A DNA stretch of 64,000 bases, from assembly GCA_017506865.1 (NCBI GenBank), contig JAFCMP010000121.1:1-64000 (forward strand), given 5' to 3'. The translations under genes were made by a program, and so were the position numbers. The notes below the pieces were generated by a model. It saw only the letters and a list, made by a program, of their open reading frames with translations, searched no databases and was not told the DNA's origin. This document shows, in pieces, positions 13,101 through 21,825 of the stretch. The stretch comes from Tribonema minus (taxonomy: Eukaryota > Sar > Xanthophyceae > Tribonematales > Tribonemataceae). Within the stretch, counting starts at the first letter, position 1, and every line of letters begins with the position of its first letter.

Positions 13101-14677
13101 CTCACCTGAGGTCGCGCCACTCGTCCGTGCGCATCACGGTGAGGATGGCGTCGCCGGCGCTGGGCTCGATGGTTCCGTACTCCACCCAGCGCACCACCTG
13201 GCGCTCCAGCTCTCCGCCCTCCAGCACCTTCCCCTTGTACGGAATCTGGGGGCAGCGAGAATAAACACGTGCCAGCGGGCGTGAGGCTTGCGCGCTTGTG
13301 ACGTCAATGCAGCGGGACAGAGAGCCGATGTTGCAAGACTCGAACGTTGACTTTCCCTTGTACGGCGTCTGGAGGCAACAAGCGGGCTTCAGGCAGGCAG
13401 GCAGATGCACCCGTATGTGAGGTCTAGCAGCGGGAAATGGAGCTGCTGAATGTGTCAGTGTTCGTGATACTGCCGCCATTGAGGTGTGTGTGGTGGTGCC
13501 CGTGATGATTGTATCGGCGGTTGGGATGCTGCCGCCAATGAAATTGTGGTGGCATCACCAGGGGGTATCCCGGCGACCAGTGATGGTGACCAAGCTAATG
13601 AACTGCTCACTGACGCTCGTGGATGCATGCGTTTGCTGCTGTATTCCCGTCGTTTGTGCAACGCTTCAAATTAGCGCAGTGTCTGCATCCACAGAGGCTA
13701 ATTTGAATTGGAAGGAGGGCGGTTTGCACTTCACCAATTGTTGATGACATCACGAGGGGCTCCTGAAGTTCTGCATGCCATTGTATTTTCCAGCAGCAAG
13801 GTGTTGGCTCGCAAAAGCCACCTAACAGCTCACTGATTTTAAAATGGCACAGAGGCTCAGTAGCTAGTGTTCTAGGACCGCATCGCCTAATGGAGCCCCT
13901 TAGTTTATCACCTCTCGAATCTGAACCATTACCTGATGCTCCGTTGCAGTGACTAGTGCGTCCCAATAGTGTATTACAGCATTCTCTAGTGCTTCACCCG
14001 AAATGATACATGCACCTGTCGAAGGCTGACATGACAGCACATGATATATGGTGAACTACACGTGTCGTGCTGCCGCTCACCCTCAGAGGCGGTGGGGTCT
14101 CGGGCCTCGGCACGCTGCCGGTGACGGTGGCGGTCTTGAAGGTGCTCTTGATGGTAGCCATGGCTGTGGACAGCGGCATCGTCTTGCCATCCTTGATGAA
14201 CTCGAAGTTGTCGTGCACCCACTGCAGCCCTGCCTCCGCAGCGGTGACAGCGCCGTCCTTCACCTCCAGGCACGCACTGACGTGCCTGAGCAGGTACTTG
14301 CCGTAGTTCTTGCGCCAGTTGCGCTCGGCGTCGATGGCGGCCGCCTCCTCAGGGCGGATAGCCCCCGAGGCTGCCTTCAGCGCCGCCTGAGGAGCAGGAA
14401 CCAGATTGCAAGGAATTTTTGAGGCACTGGGCAAGCAGGCTGAACACACAACTTCAAGCTGGTGACAGCATGTCCGGGCGTAAGAGGCTAGATTGAAGCC
14501 TGTTAATGCTGCTGGAAAGCGGCAACAGCAGCTGTCGCACAGTGCTGCACAACATGAAGGTTCCAAAAATCATGTTACCTTGTTGGCGTAGGTCGTGGAT
14601 CTGTCGCCCTCCTTCTTGCTGTTGGGCACCAGAGGCCACTGGATGCCCGCAGGAGGTCGCCTGGGTGGGGGAGGCAT
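7104..14677 (-). CDS. Rossmann-fold dehydrogenase-like protein, C-terminal membrane helix
   Basis: The eight minus-strand exons are 14677-14579, 14386-14081, 13245-13106, 11240-10880, 9863-9607, 8754-8505, 7877-7827 and 7241-7104. All borders are GT-AG and the phases match throughout, giving 533 residues from an ATG in a Pro-rich start (MPPPPRRPPAG) to TAG. Residues about 183-196 read DKYFVLLGASSAMG, a nucleotide-binding beta-alpha-beta start, followed by GANVIAVDLDRP. Later conserved-looking blocks are YYLVDGLVNR, YALAKRMQHW and AMAYGGMHWFRPMEV. The last exon ends in a hydrophobic helix (about 497-523; MYLLVKLLKLLVVVAVVG) and a short polar tail. From memory, proteins of this layout occur as conserved unknowns in algae and related protists; the reaction is unknown. 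A further small exon between exons 6 and 7 cannot be excluded. Introns are large and full of repeats. Confidence 0.8.
7242..7826 (-). other. Intron 7 of the Rossmann-fold gene
   Basis: The intron holds hydrophobic open stretches on the minus strand (for example MLAYFGDFAWFLVWCV near 7600), but joining exon 7 straight to exon 8 keeps the frame. A short tandem-like pair containing AGTTTACGATGATTCTCATC / AGTTCACGATTATTCTCATT lies near 7720-7795. Confidence 0.4.
8430..8499. repeat. CAG/CAC-type trinucleotide microsatellite
   Basis: An imperfect (CAGCAC/CAGCAG)n array lies immediately downstream, in transcript orientation, of the exon 6 donor of the Rossmann-fold gene, so it is intronic. On the plus strand it reads as runs of CAGCAGCAG with CACCAG variants. 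Confidence 0.8.
8741..9300. repeat. Three ~195-bp tandem repeats spanning a splice acceptor
   Basis: Unit starts are at 8741, 8935 and 9131, each marked by AGTTGGG..CCTTGCCTGCG. The first unit begins inside exon 6 of the Rossmann-fold gene, so its 3' splice site and first exon bases are present three times, twice as intronic copies. Two of the three units are preceded by telomere-like CCCTAA runs (8914-8934, 9110-9130). Other shared strings are GAGGCTCTGCAG and CAAGCGCGGCGCGACCTGATG. Confidence 0.85.
9370..9661. repeat. Three ~97-bp tandem repeats spanning a splice donor
   Basis: Three copies of a unit contain ACTCAAAGACTCAGA, CCCGCACCTGTTGAC and CCACCAGG..CTCCTCGGGGCCCTTGACAGTGACT. The last copy overlaps the 3' end of exon 5 of the Rossmann-fold gene (exon end at 9607), so the coding end and donor site are echoed twice inside the intron that follows. 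Confidence 0.88.
12676..12712 (+). repeat. Interstitial telomere-like TTAGGG array
   Basis: The bases are TTAGGGTTAGGGTTAGGATT followed by more TTAGGG units, ending in TTAGCG. The array lies within intron 3 of the Rossmann-fold gene. TTAGGG is the telomere unit of many protists, animals and stramenopiles, so this supports a non-plant, non-chlorophyte origin. Confidence 0.85.
12821..13165. repeat. Three copies of the exon 3 donor edge
   Basis: The coding end and donor of exon 3 of the Rossmann-fold gene (13106-13165 on the minus strand) recur at about 12969-13020 and 12821-12885, sharing the pattern CACCTGAGGTCGCGCCAC.CGTCCG.GCGCA. Both echoes are intronic and diverged. A separate echo of the same exon's acceptor (CCCTTGTACGG..TCTGG.GGCA) lies at about 13350-13380. 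Confidence 0.8.
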
Positions 14678-14910
14678 CGTGGTGGCTTGATCGAAACGGC
14701 GTGTGTCCTCCTGCCAACTGGCATGATGTACGACGTACATGAAGTTCTGCGTGTGAAGTTCTGCGTACGTGAACGTGAACGAGTGCCCCAACCCGTATGT
14801 ACTTTTTATCAATTCTCGCTCAGGGCGCGAAAAAGCCCAGATGATTGGCATCTAGCTGTAAGGAATCTACATGTCGTATGACAGTCTGAAAGTGTCGCAA
14901 CGACAACCAC

Positions 14911-17109
14911 TCAAACGCCGCCGCCGCCAAATGGCATCTCGGGGTCCTCCCCTACGTCCTCCTCCATGTGCCCCCCCCCCCTGGATTCTGCCATGTGTGT
15001 CATGACACGGCCAGAGTACGCCATGTGGAGCGCTGCCGACAGTGCCGAGCGTAAGCGCGCCAGGGCGATGCCCTTGAGAGCTTTAGGGCACGCGCCTCCG
15101 GGCACTGACATCCTGCTGGCATACTCCGTCGCCACAGCCTCCAGCAGCTTCCGCCCCTGCTCCCCGATGCTGCCAAATGACCCCATTGCCAAAGTGGCAA
15201 GTTTGTAGCAATTCTGATCATAATGACCAGAATAGTGGGTAGTCTTGGCGGCCTCTTGGTCGCGGCAGCATCGCTCGGGGTCTGCTGCAGTCTTCGCCGC
15301 CCGCGCCGCCACCTGTGCCTCGAAGCAGGTAACGTCCACCATGAGCGGTAGGTGGCGTGTCGGATCGTCGTAGCCGGTCACCGGGAAGGCGTCGGCAGGC
15401 AGCACGATGTCCATCCTGCGACTCCCCGGCGGCCCGGCGGACCCCAGAAACGGCGTGTAGTCCTCGTCCACCAGTCCCGTTTTGAGGTATTGCCGCAGGA
15501 TGCGCTGCGTGGCCCTCTTGACGCTATTGTGGACGATGGTGTCGTGCGCCTTGACGCGTGGCGCTTGACACAGCCGTGCATGCAGGGTGCCGCCCGGCGA
15601 CTTCCCGCACAGCTTGCAGCCTGCCGTCTGCTCCTCTACTCCGATGGCGCGTTTGACGGCCAGCTGCCAGGATAGGCCATCGAACGAAGCCGTTGTGGAG
15701 TACATGGGCTCGTTGAGGAATGCCATGCCGATCGAGTGCATGTGGCGCTGCGACCGGAATCGAGCAAGTGCTTGCGTGCGTTGCGTGCCCTGCGGCAGCT
15801 GTTGCAGGTCCGCCTCTACCTTATCTGCAAGCTCAGTAGCGACGGCATCTGCAAGCGCACTCTGATTGGGGCGCTTCAGGCTACACTGCAACTGCAGAGC
15901 ACTGGCGTCAAGTACGCAAGCAGCATCCGCACCAGTGCCACCACCTGCTGGCGGCCGCAGCGGCGGCTGCTGCGTAGGTGGTTGCTGCTGCAGTGGCGTT
16001 GGCGCTGGTGGCAGCATATGTTCCAGCTTGTCACCTGTTGCTGCACGTAGAGATGTGGCAGCTGTGGCGATCGTCCGCATGAGGGGCAGGCGCGCCACCT
16101 CTGCTGCTGCTGCGCCTTGTAGCATTGCTGGTGTGGAACGCGCAGCGCCTGCATTGACGGCTGCCGCTGCTGCGTGCGCTGGTGCTGCAGCTGCGCCGCC
16201 TGCCGTTGCTGCTGCTGCCAGTGGTGTTGCTGCTGCCGCAGGTGTTGGTGCAGCACCTGCCGCATTGGCCGCTGCCACCGCCATTGCCGCTGTCGCAGCC
16301 GGCACGGTTGCGGCGCCGCCTGCCGACGCTGCTCCTGTTGCAGGTGCTGCAGCAGCCCTTAGGCTAGTTGGGCCTGTAGCAGCTGTGTTGCCTATGCCCG
16401 CAGCCGCTGCTGTTGATGCTGCAGTTAGTGATGCCGCCGAGGCCACTTGAGGTGCAACATGTGCTGCCGCTGCTGCAGCAGCCTCTGATGCTGGAGCAGC
16501 TGCTGCTGCCGGCGCTGCTGCCGCCGCCGGAGTAGTTGCGCCGTGCGCCGCTGCTGCTGCTGCTGCCGCTGGTGCCGCCTGTGCTGCCGCCGCGGCCCCT
16601 GATCCAGCGGCAGCTGCGTCGTGTGTTGCCGGAATGGCTGCGCCATAAGCGCGGCCAGCCGCTGATGCAGTTGCCGCTGCCGGAGCGGTCGCGCCTCCAC
16701 TGGCAACCGCCGCTGCCGCTGTAACAGTTGCCGCTGCTGATGCTGCTGGTGCTGGTGCTGCTGCCGCTGCTGCCGGTGCCGCTTGTGTTGCCGCATCCTC
16801 AGCAGCGTTGTCTGCAGCCGCTTGAGGAGCCGCCTGCTGCAGCACCCCCGCCCATCCAAAGAGTGCTGGTTGCAGCGCTTGCAACGTGCCCGCCACATAC
16901 GCAGCATCAGCGATGTCGCAGGCGCTGGTAATGCCAAGGCCGCCATGCCGTGTTGGGAGTCGCGCTTGCTGTAAGGCTGGGCCGAGGAGGGAATTTTTTG
17001 AAACAATCCGCCAATTCTTGGAGGGCACCACGGGTTTGAGGCCGGCGGACACGCCCTGAGAAATTGTCCAGAGGCCGAAAAAGGGTTGATACCTTTTACC
17101 CTTTTTCAA
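14911..17109 (-). CDS. Retrotransposon A polyprotein, zinc knuckle and endonuclease part
   Basis: The frame has 732 codons. After a short start the region reads LPTRHGGLGI, the usual segment after the RT thumb. About 300 residues of Ala-rich low complexity follow, made of GCTGCTGCC-type triplets (about 15.95-16.8 kb). Around residue 498 a CCHC-type knuckle (CKLCGKSPGGTLHARLC) is followed by the restriction-like endonuclease core, with RRMDIVL around 564 and LMVDVTCFEAQ around 590 supplying the two acidic residues. It would nick the target DNA to prime reverse transcription. The C-terminus is acidic and Gly-rich (HMEEDVGEDPEMPFGGGG). Here it is separated from the RT frame by a stop and disturbed sequence, so it is probably not translated as a working enzyme. 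Confidence 0.85.
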   Translation of the reverse strand: MKKGKRYQPFFGLWTISQGVSAGLKPVVPSKNWRIVSKNSLLGPALQQARLPTRHGGLGITSACDIADAAYVAGTLQALQPALFGWAGVLQQAAPQAAADNAAEDAATQAAPAAAAAAPAPAASAAATVTAAAAVASGGATAPAAATASAAGRAYGAAIPATHDAAAAGSGAAAAAQAAPAAAAAAAAHGATTPAAAAAPAAAAAPASEAAAAAAAHVAPQVASAASLTAASTAAAAGIGNTAATGPTSLRAAAAPATGAASAGGAATVPAATAAMAVAAANAAGAAPTPAAAATPLAAAATAGGAAAAPAHAAAAAVNAGAARSTPAMLQGAAAAEVARLPLMRTIATAATSLRAATGDKLEHMLPPAPTPLQQQPPTQQPPLRPPAGGGTGADAACVLDASALQLQCSLKRPNQSALADAVATELADKVEADLQQLPQGTQRTQALARFRSQRHMHSIGMAFLNEPMYSTTASFDGLSWQLAVKRAIGVEEQTAGCKLCGKSPGGTLHARLCQAPRVKAHDTIVHNSVKRATQRILRQYLKTGLVDEDYTPFLGSAGPPGSRRMDIVLPADAFPVTGYDDPTRHLPLMVDVTCFEAQVAARAAKTAADPERCCRDQEAAKTTHYSGHYDQNCYKLATLAMGSFGSIGEQGRKLLEAVATEYASRMSVPGGACPKALKGIALARLRSALSAALHMAYSGRVMTHMAESRGGGHMEEDVGEDPEMPFGGGGV

Positions 17110-17213
17110 AATTTAAACTACAACATCCTCTCCGCGATCCGGGAAAATGTAGTACTTCAGGTTGAAGTTGAAGTTGAAGTTGAAATGAAAGTTGAAGTTA
17201 CCAAATCCTGAAG

Positions 17214-18515
17214 TTATCCGTTGTGGCAGACTTTCATAAAATCGAAATGTGTGAGGCCTCGATCGAGCCCATCGGCAATTACCCAGGACGCACACGCCTG
17301 CCGAAACCTCGTGGCGTGTCTTGATAATTCGCGGATTGTATCAAAAAATTCCCTCCTGCCGTGCGCTGCCAGATGGAAGTGGGCCCCACTTTGCTCAAAC
17401 TGGCGCCAGGTCTGGCCTGGTGGCTGCAGGCCCATTGAGTGCTCAAGCACCCACTGCGTGACCCGATCCCAGTCCTTGGCGGCTGGCGCTGTCTGCGTAG
17501 TGGGAATGGTGCGCAGGCAGTACGTCATGCGAGGCACCACGCAGTAGCGCAGTAACCTGAACATAGCCCTCGGAGATGTCAGGCGCGCGCATCGCTCTGC
17601 AAATCGAGCCCCTGCCCCGCCTGCACCCGCTTCCCTGCGCAGCCATGCGTCCACAAAGCTGCTGTGGCCCACCGGCACCCCCAGCAACACAGCTCCACGG
17701 TTCTGATTTTCATCCGTATCCCCCACTAGCTGAACGCCCAGCTGCTGCAGCAGTTGCCGCTCGTGGTCTGTCACCACATGCCCCCTGCCAGGCAGCGCGC
17801 GTGACTTGGTGAGGTTTAGCTCCAGCCCCACCTCCGCAAAGTGTTGTTTGAGCTGCGCCACCGCCTGTATGTCATCCTGAGTCAGCGTGCAAGCGCCTGT
17901 TCGGACGTTGGCATCGTCCATGTAGGCGCCCATCCGCCTCCGCGCGCGCTGCGCGGCCGCCGCCTCATTGAACCGTTTCAAGCACTGAGCAATGGCGCCG
18001 CAGAAGAGCATCGGTGCCGCGGGGTCCCCCTGCTTAAACCCGCGCTGAGACATGATGATGCGCGTGGAGCCGTCGACGTGCTGGAACAGATTGCGTGGCC
18101 GAGTGCGAACGTATGTGCCGATGAAGTAGTCGAGGAAGTCCGGCAGCTGTGCTGCTACCCATTCCGCTGCCGCCAGGACGAACACCATGTTGAAGGCATT
18201 CTTGAGGTCCAGCATGAACTGCCAGTGACCGAGCTCATACGCGAGTTTGCCGGCCATGGCCGCTTTCTCCGCTCCTGCTGAGACGGCTACCCCATACTGC
18301 CCGTCTGGCTCAAGGAGCTCCGCCAGGAAGTCTTTGCGGTCTGCCACGTACACCGAAGTGCATAGTCGCTGCAGCACCTCGCCGCAAACGATGGGCCGCT
18401 GCTTAGCTGTACCATCTTCCTGTGTTCTGCAAGTGGCGTCAGGCGCCCCGCGCCATGCAACTGCCAGAAGGCATCCGGCAGCCGCGCAGCCTCCCGCATA
18501 ACGGTCTGAAGCCAC
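17214..18515 (-). pseudogene. Retrotransposon A reverse transcriptase fragment
   Basis: The frame has 433 codons. RT motifs in order are RPIVCGEVLQRL (palm entry, about residue 39), MLDLKNAFN with the first catalytic Asp at about 103, MSQRGFKQGDPAAP (about 155-168) and the catalytic box GAYMDDANV (Y198-M-D-D201). The thumb follows (GVPVGHSSFVDAWL). The N-terminal continuation (HLQDALRTSW, AFWQLHGAGRLTPLAE) is in another frame at 18426-18917, so a frameshift near 18425 breaks the enzyme. The end of this frame runs into a stop after RREFFDTIREL and FDFMKVCHNG. Confidence 0.88.
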
Positions 18516-18917
18516 CGTGTGAGGACAGCAGCAAACTCATGCCGTCCCCAGCTTGTACGTAGCGCATCCTGCAGGTGGCTGTAGCGCAGCCCCGATGGGC
18601 CTGCTCCACTGTAAGGGCTTGCTCGCTGGATGAGCTTGGCAACCGTCTCTGGCTCAATTCCCTCCCCCTGTAAGAGGCTGAGTTCTGCTGGCATGTCGGC
18701 TGCCTTCGCCACAAGCTGATCAACCATGCCGGATAGCTCATGGAGTTGTTCCCCTGGCGCAGCGGGGGGGTGTTTGGGCTGCATGGCGGCAAAGCAGTCG
18801 TCATCAGGTATCGCCACCGTTTTGGGCTGAAGGAAACGCGCTGCCTGCTGTAGCCCCCCCCGTGTGCCCATGCACTGTAGGACGTAGGCGTTGATCGCTG
18901 CCTCCGTTTGCGTATGC
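18426..18917 (-). pseudogene. Retrotransposon A, region before the RT core
   Basis: The frame is open from at least 18917 down to about 18420 and encodes the segment that precedes the RT palm (ARFLQPKTVAIPDDDCFAAM, PYSGAGPSGLRYSHLQDALR, LTPLAE). The PSGLRYSHL box is typical of this group of elements. The 5' end is cut off by the family B tail at 18919, and the reading passes into the RT frame only after a one-base shift. Confidence 0.75.
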
Positions 18918-19116
18918 ATTTTATTAATTCCGCTTCGCAAGGGGCGCGAAAAGCCCTCTCTTTGGATGTGCACTCAATGCAACATTCCTTCTCGAAGAGA
19001 GACTCAACCGCAAACAGGCTTCCCCCTCTTCACACTACCACCAACACCCCACAACCAAACCCTACTTAGGGTTGCCCAGCCGTGAGGCACACTTGTCCCG
19101 TCTTGAAAAAGATTTA

Positions 19117-19500
19117 TGCAGGCCTGGGTCGCCTTTGACAGCGCCCAGAACTGAGGACCATGCTGACACGTCTGAATCACGCCTCTAGGCAAAATGATCA
19201 CTAGGCACCAGGCACTGGTGCTAAGCGTATCAATGCTGTTGCTACGAAGAGTTCAACCCAACCCCAACAAACCCCACCCAAACCCCGATCGGTCCCCACT
19301 ATCATGCTGCACCAAAGTGCCTAAGCTACTGCCTCTACACGACCATACCCACTTTGAGGCCTCCCGTGTCTCTGCCAAAATGGTCCTAACCGTGAACAGC
19401 TTTGTGCAGGCCTGGGCTACTGGTAGCAGCGCCCAGAACTGAGGACAATGGTCATGGATCACTAAGTGCCAGGCACTGGTGCTGCAAAGGCTGATGCTGT
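19117..19500. repeat. Direct repeat pair in the 3' part of element B
   Basis: Two related segments, about 19117-19237 and 19407-19500, share GCAGGCCTGGG, AGCGCCCAGAACTGAGGAC, ATGATCACTA/ATGGATCACTA and CAGGCACTGGTGCT. They look like an imperfect tandem duplication in the element's untranslated region. Confidence 0.75.
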
Positions 19501-19732
19501 CACTCCAGCAAGCATATCTACTAAAACCCGCCCTTCTGTTTGCTAGTGTTACCCCCCCCGGTGTCCCCGGCCGCACACTGGAACCCCTGCCGCGAACTCC
19601 TTCCTCCTGCTGCTCCTGCTCCTGCTCCTCCGCGCCGCTCCCGCCAAGCAGCTGCCGCCGCCTGCCCCGTCGCCGCGCACAGGCGCCGCTCTCTAACCAC
19701 ATGCCTTGGACAACACTCCGCAGAGTTGTATG

Positions 19733-20470
19733 ACTAACAATCAAGGGTGCCGCGAGGCCCCAAGATAGTGTCTTTGTGTCGGTTGTGGGTTGAAGGCGTG
19801 CGCCATCGCCGGCGGCAGGGACGGCGGCGGATAGGCTCCGGTCTTCGACGGTGTGGTTGCAGGTGTTGGTGTTCGCGTTGATGATCTTGGCGCAGCAGGC
19901 AGCAGGCTTGACACTCGGTCGCTGCGTCGGCGTAGGCCACCAAGCAGGCGAAGCCGCCACCTGCCTGCGCCGTCGCCGCATCGCTGACCCTCTTCACGGA
20001 CAAGACTCTGAAAGAGTGTGTGTAACAACAATCAAGGGTACCGCTAGGTCCCAAGATAGTGTCCAGATGTGAGGTGCTGGGGCAGCAAATGCGGTGTACG
20101 GCGGCAAGTGCTGGTGGAGGCAGCGCAGGTCCGATGTCCACAGTCGCCGATGCAGCAGTCGGGGCCAGAGGTGCCAGCAGAAGCTGCGATTTGCCGCCAC
20201 ACGAACAACACTCCATAGGAGTAGGGTCAACAATCCAGGGTGCCGTGAAGCCCCGGGATAGTGTCCTTGGTGGCGAACTTCAAGCGCAGGTTGGTCGGCA
20301 CATGGCGTAAAAGGCACAAGCCCTGGCGACGGCCGAGCAGGCGTAGTCTGCAGCAGCTGCGCACAGCTGCATGAGCCCCACTCCTTCTGCTTTAGCCACG
20401 GATCAGCTCGAACAGCAATTGGTATGACAATCAACGGTGCCAAAAGGCCCGAAGATAGTATCCTTGGGTG
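19733..20470. repeat. Four spaced copies of a ~45-base motif in element B
   Basis: Copies start near 19737, 20028, 20231 and 20428. The consensus on the plus strand is ACAATCAAGGGTGCCGNNAGGCCCCAAGATAGTGTCC, with spacings of roughly 290, 200 and 200 bases. They lie in the long region between the endonuclease frame and the tail of element B. No protein motif is seen in it. Confidence 0.75.
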
Positions 20471-20858
20471 GCGTGAGGGGAGGGAAGTAGCTGCTCGTGC
20501 TGCTTGAGAGGCGAACTGCAAAGCTTTCCATGTCCTTGCCGATGCCGCGAGCTCGAACGTAATGCTCCTCTGGCCTGCTGGTGCTGTGTGATAAGGGGCT
20601 CCAAATGTGCGGCTGAAATGTGGCAGGTGCTGCTGCGGCGCGCCAGATGCACCATGGCTGGTGAAACATGCTAGGCGCGCCAGACAAGCAGCCCCCACCC
20701 TCCACTTCATGGCGCTGCCACACCTTTCGATGTTGGCGAGCTGGCCCGGGGGGGGCAAAAGCTTTAGGTTTCGTATGTACGTATGGACTTGTATTTATAA
20801 AAGCCCAAGGGAGGCCGGGTTGCCTATGCAATCGAAAAGCTTGCGTCAACGCAGCAGC

Positions 20859-21813
20859 CTAGTCTGCGCTGTGCCCTAGGAGTTTGGATACCGGCGCCGC
20901 AACACAGCCCAGCATTCGCGCTCCACGTGTGTATGCCATGACGCGCTCCGCCAACTCCCGCGCCAGCGATATGCTCAGCTCAATGTGGATCTGACGCTTA
21001 GCTAACCCGGCCTTGCGTAACACATCTGCCTTCCCCCCCCCTGAACACAGTGCTGAGTGCATTGCCAACTCCTTAACAAAAAGGCTTGTCTGCTTGCCCA
21101 GCCGTCCGTACGACTCCTGCACGAATGGCACAAAAGCGCAAGATGACGTCAAGGTGCCGGTGTGGTGCTTGACCTTCGCGTCCTCCCCCACCCCAGCAGC
21201 ATAGCCGTCCGTGTTCGACGCATTTGTTTTGCCTGTCAGGTACGAGCTCGCTGTGGGCGCGCGCACACTTGTGTCTAGCACTATTCCCTTGTTTTGGTAT
21301 GCACTGCTAAAGTGCAGACACCCTGGGTCAATTGACTGTGTCCGCCCGATACCCCGGTACCTTGAAGACGCTAGCGTCCTCATTGCGGACAATAGAGACA
21401 TGGTGCTGTCTCAAGATGCGCTGTAGGCACCGCTTTTGGGCAGTGTGTGTCGCGTTGTGCCCCCGTATGTGCTGGCTGGGGCAGCTGATCGCATGCGTGG
21501 AGGTGGGGCTCACGTCACTGCACCGCCATGGGCACACCTCGCCCTGTATGCCCCACCCGTCTATAAAGATCGCAACCAAAATCATCGTGGCCGCTGCCAT
21601 ACTGGACATGGGCGCCGCACCCGGGCGGTCATTGGCAGCGGGTGGCACGCTCATCCACGCCATTGCCCCGGACGCACGCTGGCTGCGCAGCTGCGCCAGG
21701 ACCCGCGCGCTAGCCTGTTGGCGGCGGCGGCTGGTGTCACGCGAGTCACCAATAAGTGTAACCTGCGTCGGCTTGCCCACGGCACCAGCCGAGGCAGCCT
21801 CTAGGTCCTCCAC
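20859..21813 (-). pseudogene. Retrotransposon B endonuclease, frameshifted
   Basis: Two overlapping minus-strand frames (21813-21328 and 21401-20859) together give a restriction-like endonuclease. The first ends with a Cys/His cluster (CPWRCSDV, CPSQHIRGHN), QRILRQHHVSI and YRADTVN. The second continues with GIVLDTSVRAPTASSY. The R-x-D and LDTS residues match the active-site acids of family A (RRMD, VDVT), but a frame change near 21345 separates them, so this copy is dead. The C-terminal part (FVKELAMHSALCSG, RQIHIELSISLARELAERV) resembles the matching part of family A in layout only. Confidence 0.7.
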
Positions 21814-21825
21814 CAGGCAGTCCTC

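Larger units (their letters stand above)
14803..18918 (-). mobile_element. Family A non-LTR retrotransposon, 5'-truncated
   Basis: The 3' end lies at 14803 next to GTAC. The element carries a reverse transcriptase region (17214-18917) and a C-terminal zinc-knuckle plus restriction-like endonuclease region (14911-17109), the layout of early-branching LINE clades such as R2, R4 and NeSL. The 3' untranslated tail (14803-14910) forms a GGGC...GCCC hairpin followed, in element orientation, by AATTGATAAAAA. It is inactive. Its 5' end abuts the tail of a family B element at 18919. A frame change is needed near 18425, and a stop plus a roughly 300-base disturbance separates the RT and endonuclease frames (17000-17330). 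It lies just upstream of the Rossmann-fold gene. Confidence 0.9.

Noticed and set aside
15866..17006. Plus-strand frames of 60-194 codons rich in Ala, Cys, Leu or Gln at 15.87-17.0 kb
   Set aside because: They are antisense or shifted readings of the GCTGCTGCC-type triplets in the Ala-rich part of the family A polyprotein.
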